Source: Oscillospiraceae bacterium
GTDB lineage: Bacteria > Bacillota > Clostridia > Oscillospirales > Acutalibacteraceae
Reading direction: 5' to 3'
Assembly (NCBI GenBank): GCA_031262985.1
Contig: JAISGQ010000047.1
Location: 1-64,000 of the forward strand
DNA length: 64,000 nt
Both the position numbers and the translations under genes were made by a program. Shown here piece by piece: positions 33,774 through 42,523 of the stretch (positions are counted from its first letter, which is position 1; every line of letters starts with the position of its first letter). The notes below the pieces were generated by a model. It made no database searches, was not told the origin of the DNA, and saw only the letters and a program-made list of their open reading frames with translations.

Positions 33774-35216
33774 TTATTCGTTTTCCATCCTCTCGAATAT
33801 ATCGGCGAGAACTTCGCGTTCGTCAAAATGATTCTTGACCGTTCCGATAATCTGGTAGGTTTCATGCCCCTTCCCGAGGAGGACGACAACATCGTCTGTC
33901 TTGGCACAGCAAACGGCGTACTCGATAGCCTCCCTGCGGTTTTCTATCACCGTGAAGGGAGTTTCGTGCCGCTCTACACCGGGCAGTATCTGCTCGATTA
34001 TCGACATAGGCTCTTCCGTTCGCGGGTTATCGGAGGTCACTACAACAAAGTCGGACAGCCGCGCAGCCGCCTCCCCCATAAGAGGACGCTTGACCGGATC
34101 GCGGTCGCCGCCGCAGCCGACTACGGAGATTATCCTCCCCTCAGTCACTTCCCGTATGGAGGAGAGAATATTTTCTATCCCGTCGGGAGTGTGGGCGTAA
34201 TCTATCAGCACCGTAAAATCGGCGTTCGTTCCGAACACCTCCGCGCGTCCCTTCACTCCCTTAGCGGAGGAGAGGGCGTTTGCTACATCTCCGAAGGCGA
34301 AGCCCAGCAGCAACGCGCAGGAGACTGCACTCATGGCATTGTAGACGGAGAACCGCCCGGGCATGGGGATTGACACCTCCCGCTTCTGTCCGTCATGGCA
34401 GAGGGTGAGGGTTACTCCTCCCGCCGAGAAACGCGGATTTTCCGCGTACAGCTGTGCGGCATCGGAAAGTGAGGAGTAGTCGAGCCGCCGCACGTTCGCG
34501 GGGAGTACTATGCCTGCTCCCCACTTGTCGTCTGTATTTATTGCCGCGCTGTCGCTCATGTCAAACAGCTTGCACTTAGCGGCGAAGTAGTTCTCCAGCG
34601 TGCCGTGAAAGTCGAGGTGGTCCTGCGTGAGATTGGTAAAGCAGGACGCCGCAAAGTGCAGTCCCTTCACTCTGCCCTGCTCAAGGGCGTGGGAGGACAC
34701 CTCCATGACGCAGTAGCCGCAATTCGCGTCGCGCATTTGCGAAAACAGCTCGAACAGCTTCTGTGTGTCGGGAGTGGTGTACTGCGCCTCAATCTCCCTG
34801 TTGCCTATGAGGTTCTGTATAGTGCCTATCAGTCCCACCTTGCATCTGCACTGCTCCAAAATGTGCTTGAGGATGTAGGAGGTGGAGGTCTTTCCGTTAG
34901 TTCCCGTAATGCCGATAAGTTTCATATCGCGGAGCGGTTCGCCGTACCACGCACTGCAAGCGGCGGCGAAGGCGGCTCTCGTGTCGTCTACCGTAATCTG
35001 ATTCGGGAGGTTCAAGTCGCGTTCGCACACGATTACAGCTCCGCTTTTTGCCGCCGATTGCGCGAAGTCGTGTCCGTCGCGGTCAACTCCCTTTATGCAA
35101 AAGAACATCCCGCCTTTTTCTGCCGCTCTCGAATCGGAGGTTATCGACACAATCTCCGTGTCATGGGGAAGCTGTGTAGCAAAGCTAACTCCGCGCATCA
35201 ATTGACCTATCTGCAT
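33774..35216 (-). CDS. murE: UDP-MurNAc-L-Ala-D-Glu:meso-diaminopimelate ligase
   Basis: 480 residues. It adds the third stem residue to the wall precursor with ATP. P-loop ITGTNGKTSTSYILKHIL, the MEVSSHALEQGRV segment, DYAHTPDGIENIL and SDNPRTEEP are present. The DNPR tetrad marks enzymes that use meso-diaminopimelate, so the wall is predicted to be of the A1-gamma type. AGGAG lies 14 bases before the ATG, rather far; ATG 35198 is a later alternative but would cut the conserved N-terminus. Confidence 0.94.
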   Translation of the reverse strand: MQIGQLMRGVSFATQLPHDTEIVSITSDSRAAEKGGMFFCIKGVDRDGHDFAQSAAKSGAVIVCERDLNLPNQITVDDTRAAFAAACSAWYGEPLRDMKLIGITGTNGKTSTSYILKHILEQCRCKVGLIGTIQNLIGNREIEAQYTTPDTQKLFELFSQMRDANCGYCVMEVSSHALEQGRVKGLHFAASCFTNLTQDHLDFHGTLENYFAAKCKLFDMSDSAAINTDDKWGAGIVLPANVRRLDYSSLSDAAQLYAENPRFSAGGVTLTLCHDGQKREVSIPMPGRFSVYNAMSAVSCALLLGFAFGDVANALSSAKGVKGRAEVFGTNADFTVLIDYAHTPDGIENILSSIREVTEGRIISVVGCGGDRDPVKRPLMGEAAARLSDFVVVTSDNPRTEEPMSIIEQILPGVERHETPFTVIENRREAIEYAVCCAKTDDVVVLLGKGHETYQIIGTVKNHFDEREVLADIFERMENE

Positions 35217-35298
35217 TTATGGATTCACGCTCCTATACTTAACTTAATAAATAGCATGGGTAATTATATTACATATATATGTCAATTACAAGTGTACT

Positions 35299-37821
35299 TT
35301 AGTCGGTTGAACCGCTCTGAATAAACTCCACAGTAACCACAGTTCCCTGCTCGACCTTAGTACCCTTCTCTATGCTCTGCCCGACTACCACTCCTAAGGT
35401 GCTGTCGTAGCCGCTTCCTGCGTATCTGATGTTGAGATTCGCCTTTGTCAGTGCCTTATTGGCGGCGGAGGGCGACATTCCGCGAAGGTCGGGAACTGTA
35501 CTCTTGGGAACGGAATCCTCAGATGTGCATATAACCACCGTACTGCCCTTAGGCACGCTCTGACCGCCTTTCGGGATTTGGCTTATTACGGTATCGCCGC
35601 TTCCGACTACGCGGTATTTAAGCCCCTTGGCTGTGAGTGTGGTCTTAGCCTCGTCAAGGGTTCTCCCCTCGACGCCGGGGGCGAGAGTATCGAGAAGCTC
35701 GGCATCTTCGGTTGAGTAGATAGTCTCCACACCGAGATAGGGGAGAACCTCACTCAGCACATTTCGGACGACAGGAGCGGCTGTTGCTCCTCCCGCGTGG
35801 CTTGCTCCCTTAGGCTCGTCGAGTATCACGAGCATGATGATTTCGGGATTGTCGCACGGTGCTACTCCGCAGTAGGAGGCGATATACTCCTTAACTCCCG
35901 TTTCCTGTGTCTTTCTGAGCTTTTCGGAAGTACCTGTTTTTCCTCCCAGACGGTAGCCCTTGATGTAGCCGTTTTTCGCCGTGCCGTTGCTCACTGTCTC
36001 CTCAAGCATTGCGTTTATCTTCTTAGATGTGTCCTCCGATATGACCTGCCGCTTGACTACGGTGTCGATTTTCTTGATGATGTTGTTCTCGCCGTCCACG
36101 ATACTGCTCACAAGGTGCGGAGTAACGAGATACCCTCCGTTAGCAACTGCGGATATAGCAGTCGCCATCTGTATGGGAGTAATCGTAAAGCTCTGCCCGA
36201 ACGAGCTTACCGCGAGATTGCCCGCGTAGCTCCCGAGTGCCGCCTCCGTGTGCCACATTCCCTTGACCTCGCCCGGCAGGTCGATTCCCGTCTTTTCGGT
36301 AAAACCGAAGGCTGTGAAATACTTGTAGAATTTGCTTGCTCCCAGCCGCTCCGCCAGCGTCATAAAGACAGGGTTGCAGGAGTTCATCATGCCCTGCGTG
36401 AGGTTTTCACTGCCGTGACCGCCCGCTCTGTGGCACTTGATAGCCCTGCCCGCGACTATCTTCGAGCCTCTGCAATAGAAGGTGTCGCCTACGTTTGTCA
36501 AGCCCTCCTCCAGCGCGGACGCCATGGTAATCGGCTTAAACACCGAACCGGGTTCATAGGTGTCGGTTATCAACTTGTTGTTCCACTGCGACTGACGCGC
36601 GGAGTTGAGAATCTCGTTTTTCTTATCGCTGTCCGGCTCTTTGCTCACCGCAAGGTCGGTCTTTGTTTTAAGGGAGGTATCTTTAATGGTCAGATAGTCC
36701 GACGGGTCGAAGTCGGGCATAGTCGCCATAGCCAAAATAGCTCCCGTATTGACGTTCATGATTATTCCGCAGGCGCGGTTTCTTATGTCGTTGTCCTTGA
36801 CTGCCTTGCTCAGGTACTTCTCCAAGTACTGCTGAACGGTTACGTCAATGGTGGTGACGATGTTGTTTCCCGCAATCGGGTCTACAAGCTGTGTGTATTC
36901 GTAGGGCATGACTGCGCTGTTGCGTGCAGCCTTAGCCGTTACGGAGCGTCCGTCAACTCCCGAAAGCTCATTGTTATACTGCTGCTCCAAGCCCATGGAG
37001 GCTTCGTTGCCATCGTTCGTAAAGCCCAGTATGGTTGAGCCGAGTGAGCCGTACTTGTAGTATCGCACGGTGTCCTCACTCCAGCTTATCCCCTGCACGA
37101 GGGGGAGAGTGAGCTTTGACATGGTCTCCTTTTGGTCTTTTGACAGAGAGGCGTTATACAAGGAAATCTGCTCGTTCTCCGCCCTTATGCCGTTGTTGAG
37201 TTCGGTAATAAATGTGTTTATTTCGTCCTTTTGCAGTTTGTTGTACTTTCCCTTTATGTTGACCTCCATGCCTCTTATTGAGAGGCGGGAGTTTATGTAC
37301 TCCTCGGTAAGCTCGCACACATCCGCGATTTTTTTGACTACAGCGTCCTGATAGCGAGGGTGCAGAACGCCGTCCACTTTGATTTTCTGCGCGTCGGTCA
37401 TGGTGTCATAGCTGCTCCCCGTAGTCCTTATGACCAGTCTCCACGCGGTGTTGCTCTTGACAATCTCCTCCATATTCGCGTCGTAGATAGTGCCGCGCTT
37501 GGCGGGTATCACTACGTCCGCCATCTGCTGGTCTGTGGCGAGATTGAGCCAGTACTCGCGGTTGATTATGGAGTACCACGCGATGAAGAACACCAAAACG
37601 CACGTAAAGGCGGCAATAATGCCCTTTACCACATTCATGCGCCTGTTCATCTGCTTTTCAGTGTACACACGGGGCTTGCCGTATCCCGCGGCAGTTCGTC
37701 CGGCGGAGCGCACGCTTCTGCCGACTGAGCCTGAATATTTTGAACGCGGAGCGGAATCGCGCGTGCTTTCGCTCGTATCTCCGCCGTTTCTTCCGGCGTT
37801 GCGGTTTTCGGTTCTGACCAT
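35299..37821 (-). CDS. Penicillin-binding protein, FtsI/SpoVD type, with two PASTA domains
   Basis: 840 residues from ATG 37821 (AAAGGGTGG eight bases before). A class B transpeptidase that crosslinks septal peptidoglycan. Basic cytoplasmic N-terminus, one membrane helix (IIAAFTCVLVFFIAWYSII), a dimerisation domain, then the penicillin-binding domain with SVFK (YEPGSVFKPIT), SCN (MNSCNPVFM) and KTGT (GGKTGTSEK). Two PASTA domains end the protein (about 700-765 and 770-835), beginning near LAPGVEGRTLDEA and VPDLRGMSPSAAN. Two PASTA units recall PBP2x; SpoVD has one. Its partner SEDS protein FtsW is in the same cluster. Confidence 0.93.
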   Translation of the reverse strand: MVRTENRNAGRNGGDTSESTRDSAPRSKYSGSVGRSVRSAGRTAAGYGKPRVYTEKQMNRRMNVVKGIIAAFTCVLVFFIAWYSIINREYWLNLATDQQMADVVIPAKRGTIYDANMEEIVKSNTAWRLVIRTTGSSYDTMTDAQKIKVDGVLHPRYQDAVVKKIADVCELTEEYINSRLSIRGMEVNIKGKYNKLQKDEINTFITELNNGIRAENEQISLYNASLSKDQKETMSKLTLPLVQGISWSEDTVRYYKYGSLGSTILGFTNDGNEASMGLEQQYNNELSGVDGRSVTAKAARNSAVMPYEYTQLVDPIAGNNIVTTIDVTVQQYLEKYLSKAVKDNDIRNRACGIIMNVNTGAILAMATMPDFDPSDYLTIKDTSLKTKTDLAVSKEPDSDKKNEILNSARQSQWNNKLITDTYEPGSVFKPITMASALEEGLTNVGDTFYCRGSKIVAGRAIKCHRAGGHGSENLTQGMMNSCNPVFMTLAERLGASKFYKYFTAFGFTEKTGIDLPGEVKGMWHTEAALGSYAGNLAVSSFGQSFTITPIQMATAISAVANGGYLVTPHLVSSIVDGENNIIKKIDTVVKRQVISEDTSKKINAMLEETVSNGTAKNGYIKGYRLGGKTGTSEKLRKTQETGVKEYIASYCGVAPCDNPEIIMLVILDEPKGASHAGGATAAPVVRNVLSEVLPYLGVETIYSTEDAELLDTLAPGVEGRTLDEAKTTLTAKGLKYRVVGSGDTVISQIPKGGQSVPKGSTVVICTSEDSVPKSTVPDLRGMSPSAANKALTKANLNIRYAGSGYDSTLGVVVGQSIEKGTKVEQGTVVTVEFIQSGSTD

Positions 37822-38079
37822 ATCTGTTACCACCCTTTCCGAATCATTCGGGTTGCCGCACTCTTATTCCTCTGAGAAAAAGAAGAGCCAAGATTATAAT
37901 TTACTTTCATCTTAACTCTTCGGACTTATTTAGAGAATGGCAGCTGCTGTATCCTGTATATTGTTCAAGCCCTCTTGCAATATATACTTTAATCTTCGTC
38001 CCATTATTCAAAAATGCGTATTTTAATTTCAGCTTTTCACAATCACCCTTAGGAAGTTGTACGCCTCCTGCTTGTTATG

Positions 38080-38658
38080 TTATGAAAAAATGCTGTCATT
38101 TATATTGTCGTCGGTAAATATCTCAAAATCCGACTCGAACTTGACGGTTATCCACTGAATCTGCGTACTTTCCCTCTTGCGCAGTCCGAGATTTTTTGTG
38201 GCGTACTCCTCAATAGCCATAGAGCCGAGCTTTTCGTCATACGCCATCTTGGCAATTTCGTACTCCTCATTGAGCGTTTTGATGGAGTTCTGAATCTCGT
38301 TCGCCTCCGAGCTGAGCTGGCTTGCCTTGCCGCCTAAGAACGCCAATGTGACCGCTACAATAATTACAACGGAGGCAATGACGCAAATTTGACGCTTTAT
38401 ACGCGCGTCTATCGCCTTCGCGTTTTTGAGCTGCTCTAAGTGTGCGTCGCGCTTCTTTTTCTCAAGCTCTCTCTCCTGCCTGCGTCTCTCTATCTCGCGG
38501 CGGCGGGCGGCGTCGCTTTCGGGGAAGCGGTCGTAGTCGTAGGCAGTGCTGGACTGCTCATATCTGCCGTTTTTCCTTCTGTCCTCGCTGTAACCTCTGC
38601 TCTCTGAATTTCTTCCGTAGTTCCCCCTGTTGTATCCTCTGTTATTAGCCTGCGCCAC
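38080..38658 (-). CDS. ftsL: FtsL-like septum formation protein
   Basis: 192 residues. A long charged N-terminus (about 105 residues, rich in Arg, Tyr and Asn, ending in ERRRQERELEKKKRD), one membrane helix (ICVIASVVIIVAVTLAFLGG) and a short coiled coil (QLSSEANEIQNSIKTLNEEY) followed by the YATKNLGLRKRE-type motif common in FtsL/DivIC proteins. This is the expected position between rsmH and the PBP gene. FtsL and FtsB form a bundle that activates FtsW/PBP. Sequence is poorly conserved in the family; the call rests on layout and position. Confidence 0.75.
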   Translation of the reverse strand: MAQANNRGYNRGNYGRNSESRGYSEDRRKNGRYEQSSTAYDYDRFPESDAARRREIERRRQERELEKKKRDAHLEQLKNAKAIDARIKRQICVIASVVIIVAVTLAFLGGKASQLSSEANEIQNSIKTLNEEYEIAKMAYDEKLGSMAIEEYATKNLGLRKRESTQIQWITVKFESDFEIFTDDNINDSIFS

Positions 38659-38713
38659 CGCAAAACCCCCTTTAAATTGTTGTAATGTATGTTGATATAT
38701 GTTATACTTTGTT

Positions 38714-38734
38714 TGACATAATTAATTTATGTCA
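38714..38734. promoter_or_regulatory. Palindrome between the ftsL promoter and ftsL
   Basis: TGACATAA-TTAAT-TTATGTCA is an exact 8-bp inverted repeat, located in the leader just after the internal promoter at 38751-38779. It could be an operator; no regulator is identified. Confidence 0.4.
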
Positions 38735-38750
38735 CCCTTAATCGGTTTAA

Positions 38751-38779
38751 ATAATACCAGTATATTGTTATTATGTCAA
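38751..38779 (-). promoter_or_regulatory. Internal promoter before ftsL
   Basis: On the minus strand TTGACA (38779-38774), 17 bases, TATTAT (38756-38751). It would let the wall genes be transcribed independently of mraZ and rsmH. Confidence 0.6.
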
Positions 38780-38830
38780 GCAATTTTGAGCTGTTTCTGA
38801 ATATTTTTTGCGTTTATTAGATTTGCCGTA

Positions 38831-39757
38831 TTATATCTTCTCAACCACGCGGAGTTTCGCAGTCCTGCTTCGCGGATTGCCTTCAACCTCTGTCTCCGAT
38901 GGGGCGATGGGTTTCCCCGAAATCAGCCTGCCCTCGGGCTTCTTGCCGCACACGCACACGGGAAACTGCGGCGGGCAGGTGCAACCCTCGGCGAATTTGA
39001 GAAACCTGCGTTTTACCGTCCTGTCCTCTAAGGAGTGGAAGGTTATCACCGCAAGTCTGCCGCCTGAGGACAGCCTCGCGAAGGCGGAGCTAAGTCCCCG
39101 CTCCAGCACCGAAAGCTCATCGTTAACCGCTATTCTAAGTGCTTGAAAAACCTTCCGCGCAGGATGCCCGTTTCTCCGCGCAGCTTGAGGATAGCCCTCG
39201 CGGATTATCTCGGCAAGCCGCAATGTATTTTCGATAGGAGCAGTGTCCCGCTCCTCCACTATCAATTTTGCGATACGCGCGGAGAATTTCTCCTCTCCGT
39301 ATTTGCTGAATATCTCGGCAAGCTCCTGCCACGAGAGGGAGTTGACCAAGTCCGCCGCCGACTGCCCCTGCTTGCTCATCCTCATGTCGAGCGGAGCATC
39401 GTGGTGGTAGGAGAAGCCTCTCTCCACGCAGTCAAGCTGGTAGGAGGAAACGCCTATATCCATTAGTATGCCGTCTGCCGCCTCTATCCCTGCGGAGTTC
39501 AGCACTCGCTCTATATTCGAGTAGTTATCTTCCGCGAGGGTAACTCTGCCGTCCTCCCCAAACCGCCGATGGAGAACAGCCTGTGCGTCGGGGTCTTGGT
39601 CTATACAGACAAGCCGCCCGTTTGGAGAGAGCCGCTTGAGTATCTCGCCGCTGTGTCCTCCTCCGCCCGCCGTTGCGTCTACATACACTCCGTCGGGGTT
39701 TATGTTAAGTGCGTTCACTGCCTCAGAGAGCAACACGGATATATGAGAAAACTCCAC
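38831..39757 (-). CDS. rsmH: 16S rRNA (cytosine-1402-N4) methyltransferase
   Basis: 308 residues. RsmH (MraW) methylates C1402 of 16S rRNA with S-adenosylmethionine. Visible: HISVLLSEAVNAL at the N-terminus, the SAM loop VDATAGGGGHSGEIL, GILMDIGVSSYQLD, and the RHP-like C-terminal block GRLAVITFHSLEDRTVKRRF. Normal length. It follows mraZ by about 140 bases, as in most bacteria. Confidence 0.95.
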   Translation of the reverse strand: MEFSHISVLLSEAVNALNINPDGVYVDATAGGGGHSGEILKRLSPNGRLVCIDQDPDAQAVLHRRFGEDGRVTLAEDNYSNIERVLNSAGIEAADGILMDIGVSSYQLDCVERGFSYHHDAPLDMRMSKQGQSAADLVNSLSWQELAEIFSKYGEEKFSARIAKLIVEERDTAPIENTLRLAEIIREGYPQAARRNGHPARKVFQALRIAVNDELSVLERGLSSAFARLSSGGRLAVITFHSLEDRTVKRRFLKFAEGCTCPPQFPVCVCGKKPEGRLISGKPIAPSETEVEGNPRSRTAKLRVVEKI

Positions 39758-39899
39758 CTGAACACACCGCCCTTATCTGATTTTGTGCCGCCGAATAAGT
39801 TGCGGCAGGCTCTACTCCTCACGCGTATTTGCACTTGATACGCCGCAAGCTGTACTCCTTACGCTAATGTTCTGCCTGACACGCCGCAAGCCTTGCGCC

Positions 39900-40325
39900 T
39901 TAGAAGCCAAGCTCCACCGCCTGATTCTTCAGTGTCTCCTTGTCGCTGATAGCCACATCCTGCTCATACTTATCGGGCGACCACAGCTCAATGTAGGAGT
40001 TCATGCCGATTATTTCCACCTTGTCCGTTATGTCGGAGTTGGTTCTGTGTGCCTCGGGAATGACTATCCTCCCCTGACTGTCGGGTGTGACCGATTCGAT
40101 TGTCCTGTATATATTTCTGACCGCGTTTCTCTTGGAGGCGTCCTTGGAGGCGGCTTTGTCGAGCTTTTTGGCACATCTCGCCCACTCCTCCTCTGTGTAG
40201 ATTCTAAGGCAGCCGAAAGGGCTGTTCATCAAGATGAACTTTTCTCCCAGCTCCATTTTGAATCTGGCGGGGATGAATATCCTGCCTTTTGAATCAACGG
40301 TGTTGATTGATGAACCGCAAAACAC
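39900..40325 (-). CDS. mraZ: Transcriptional regulator MraZ
   Basis: 141 residues starting at GTG 40325, with AAGGAGG nine bases upstream. Two AbrB-like swapped-hairpin repeats are present: NTVDSKGRIFIPARFKMEL and ESVTPDSQGRIVIPEA. MraZ represses or activates the division and wall operon by binding direct repeats before its own gene. It is the first gene of the cluster. Cytoplasmic, DNA-binding ring oligomer in known members. Confidence 0.94.
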   Translation of the reverse strand: MFCGSSINTVDSKGRIFIPARFKMELGEKFILMNSPFGCLRIYTEEEWARCAKKLDKAASKDASKRNAVRNIYRTIESVTPDSQGRIVIPEAHRTNSDITDKVEIIGMNSYIELWSPDKYEQDVAISDKETLKNQAVELGF

Positions 40326-40377
40326 GTGTATACGCCTCCTTCCTCTGAGAACCTGAGCTATTCACTGCAAGTAGAAA

Positions 40378-40421
40378 TTTGCTCCACTTTAGTTGAATTA
40401 GCATGGACTTTTGCTCCATTT
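40378..40421 (-). promoter_or_regulatory. Candidate MraZ-binding direct repeats
   Basis: On the minus strand AAATGGAGCAAA (40421-40410) and AAAGTGGAGCAAA (40390-40378) are direct repeats about 31 bases apart, in the leader between promoter and mraZ. MraZ sites in other bacteria are short direct repeats containing AAGTGG/TGGG-like cores, so autoregulation is plausible. Confidence 0.4.
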
Positions 40422-40437
40422 TACTTTTATGTCTTGA

Positions 40438-40466
40438 ATTATAATCCTTATAAACGAAAAAAGCAA
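40438..40466 (-). promoter_or_regulatory. Promoter of the mraZ cluster
   Basis: On the minus strand TTGCTT (40466-40461), 17 bases, TATAAT (40443-40438), about 110 bases before the mraZ start codon. The remaining part of the 370-base gap holds the upstream gene's terminator. Confidence 0.6.
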
Positions 40467-40554
40467 TATTTTTTTATGCTGTATTTTGAGGAGTGATATA
40501 ACCCGCAAGTTAAATTTAAGTAAAATCCTCCTCTCGATAACTCGCGAATAGACA

Positions 40555-40594
40555 AAAAGAAGCAGCCAAACACAATATACAGTGTTTGGCTGCT
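40555..40594 (-). terminator. Terminator upstream of the mraZ promoter
   Basis: On the minus strand AGCAGCCAAACAC pairs perfectly with GTGTTTGGCTGCT, followed by TCTTTTTG. It ends transcription from the coaD group before mraZ. Confidence 0.8.
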
Positions 40595-40697
40595 CCGTAG
40601 CAGCTAAATTTTCGTCATATTTTACATAATAAAGTCGAATATTTCTCGGTTTCTCACAAAACCCCGAAAAATCATCCAAAGCGGTGTTGAGCTAATA

Positions 40698-41204
40698 TTA
40701 ATCTGAGCTGACAACATCGGCAGGAGCTTCCTCGCTTACAGTGTCCGCGCTGGCTTTTCTCCTGTTGTTCAGGCTTTGCTTGGCGCGGCGAATATCATCA
40801 AGCCGCTGGCTCATGATATTTTCCACGTCCTGTAGGGTTTTTTCCGCATAATCCTCGGCGGTTTTCCGTATCACTTTCGCCCTCGCGTCCGCGGCGTCCT
40901 TCTTCTCCATTGCCATTTTGGTAGCCGTTCTGACAATCTCCTCCTGATTGACAAGCTGTCTCGCACGCTCCTCCGCTTTTCTTATGATGCCGTCCGCCTC
41001 GCTTTGCGCCTCGGAGAGGATGTTCTTTTGGTCGCTGATTATGGTTTTGGCAATCCGCAGTTCGTTCGGAAGCGCAAGACGCAGGTCGTCTATATACCGC
41101 CGCAGTTCCTCCGCGTCGAGAGCTTTTTTTCCGCCCCCGAACAGAGTTCCCTTAGCGCGGTCAATCATATTGTCCATTTCGTCAAGCAAACTTTCTACTC
41201 TCAT
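40698..41204 (-). CDS. Coiled-coil protein downstream of coaD
   Basis: 168 residues, almost entirely charged helix: an N-terminal [15 protein letters not shown] segment resembling a DivIVA-type or flotillin-like start, then a heptad-rich region ([20 protein letters not shown]) like the ATP synthase b-subunit stalk. No membrane helix. It is often called an ATPase or b-subunit-like protein from low-complexity similarity alone; no ATP site is present. Its start overlaps the coaD stop by four bases (ATGA), so the two are coupled. A scaffold role near the division cluster is only a guess. Confidence 0.65.
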   Translation of the reverse strand: MRVESLLDEMDNMIDRAKGTLFGGGKKALDAEELRRYIDDLRLALPNELRIAKTIISDQKNILSEAQSEADGIIRKAEERARQLVNQEEIVRTATKMAMEKKDAADARAKVIRKTAEDYAEKTLQDVENIMSQRLDDIRRAKQSLNNRRKASADTVSEEAPADVVSSD

Positions 41205-41692
41205 TTGCTGCTCACTCCTCTATTTAACCGAATTTTGATATCCTCGCTTATGCACATGGGGACAAAGGCGTCTATATTCCCGCCGAAGCCGGCAATCTGC
41301 TTTACCATGCTCGAGGAGATAAACATATTCTCCGCGCCGGAGGTGAGAAAAACCGTTTCAACATCGGGGTTGAGATGCCTGTTGGCAAGAGCCATTTGGA
41401 ACTCATACTCGAAGTCAGACATGGCGCGAAGCCCCTTTACTATAACCTGCGCGCCCTTCTCAATGGCGAAGTCGGCGAGCAGGCTGTGGAAGCTTTCAAT
41501 CTCCACGTTCTCCATTCCTGCCGTCACCCGCCGAAGGAGCATGACCCGCTCCTCCGATGTGAATGATGCGATTTTCGAGGGGTTTTGCAGTACGGCGACT
41601 ATTACCCTATCGAAAATCTTTGCCGCTCTTATTATTATGTCGAGATGCCCCACGGTAACGGGGTCAAAGCTTCCCGGGTATATAGCCAGCAT
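41201..41692 (-). CDS. coaD: Phosphopantetheine adenylyltransferase
   Basis: 163 residues, normal length. It makes dephospho-CoA from 4'-phosphopantetheine and ATP, the penultimate step of CoA synthesis. The nucleotidyltransferase site [16 protein letters not shown] holds the T/HxGH motif, [17 protein letters not shown] and [11 protein letters not shown] complete the active site. Cytoplasmic hexamer in known members. Coupled to the following coiled-coil gene. Confidence 0.96.
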   Translation of the reverse strand: MLAIYPGSFDPVTVGHLDIIIRAAKIFDRVIVAVLQNPSKIASFTSEERVMLLRRVTAGMENVEIESFHSLLADFAIEKGAQVIVKGLRAMSDFEYEFQMALANRHLNPDVETVFLTSGAENMFISSSMVKQIAGFGGNIDAFVPMCISEDIKIRLNRGVSSK

Positions 41693-41765
41693 AGTACCTC
41701 TCCCTCCAAGCCTTCTGAATTTTTCGTCTGCCTTGCGCGTAGTCGTCTATCTTGCGTGTAGTCGC

Positions 41766-42311
41766 TTACCTTACATGGCAGTACATAGTGACCTTTATCT
41801 TGCCGTGGTTGTAAACCTTCTTCACCTCAAACGCTCCTCCGAGGAGGAGGTCGGGCAGCTGCTCCTTACTTGAGGTTTCGGCGATAATCACTCCGCTTTT
41901 TTCCGTTATCCGCGCCGCCTGTTCGAGTATCTCGCCCATGTCGTACACGCCGTAGGGCGGGTCGGCGAACACGATGTCGAACATCTCCGCGCAGGAGGAC
42001 AGGTAGGACAGCGCGTCCGAGCGAATCACCCGACAGCTATCCTCAAAACCGCAGGCGGCAATATTGCTTTTTATCACATTGATTGAGGCAGGAGATTTAT
42101 CCACAAAGACCGCTTCGCTTGCTCCTCTGCTGACTGCCTCCAGCCCTATCTGACCGCTTCCCGCGAACAAATCAAGCACTCGCCGTTCCTCAATCTGAAA
42201 CTGTATCGCACTGAATACAGCCTCCTTGACCATGTCTGTGGTGGGACGCACGTCGTTTCCTTCGAGTGAACGCAGACGCCGCCCTCTTGCCGAGCCAGTA
42301 ATTATTCTCAT
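41766..42311 (-). CDS. rsmD: 16S rRNA (guanine-966-N2) methyltransferase
   Basis: 181 residues from ATG 42311; TTG 42317, closer to AAGGAT, is an alternative that adds two residues. RsmD methylates G966 of 16S rRNA. MRIITGSARGRRL start, RPTTDMVKEAVFSAI, SAM site VLDLFAGSGQIGLEA and catalytic FADPPYG are present. It is paired with coaD, a very common bacterial arrangement. Confidence 0.92.
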   Translation of the reverse strand: MRIITGSARGRRLRSLEGNDVRPTTDMVKEAVFSAIQFQIEERRVLDLFAGSGQIGLEAVSRGASEAVFVDKSPASINVIKSNIAACGFEDSCRVIRSDALSYLSSCAEMFDIVFADPPYGVYDMGEILEQAARITEKSGVIIAETSSKEQLPDLLLGGAFEVKKVYNHGKIKVTMYCHVR

Positions 42312-42523
42312 GGACAAATTTATCCTTTTCCTGTTATTTTTGCTTAAACAGTGCCGATTTATGCACCTTCGCGGAGTTATCTCCATCTGCATACTACAAC
42401 TCCAATTATACAACATTATACAGCATAATGCGATTGTTGTAAATAGTAAAAATTATGTTTACCGACAATCTTTTCGCGGAGTTTAAATACTGATAGCTAT
42501 TTGTATCGGTAAAACGCCATCTC

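Noticed and set aside
35797-37038. 413-codon open frame on the plus strand
   Set aside because: Antisense to the penicillin-binding protein, without recognisable motifs or ribosome site.
40398-40679. 93-codon frame upstream of mraZ
   Set aside because: It runs across a strong terminator hairpin and the mraZ promoter, and its composition looks non-coding.
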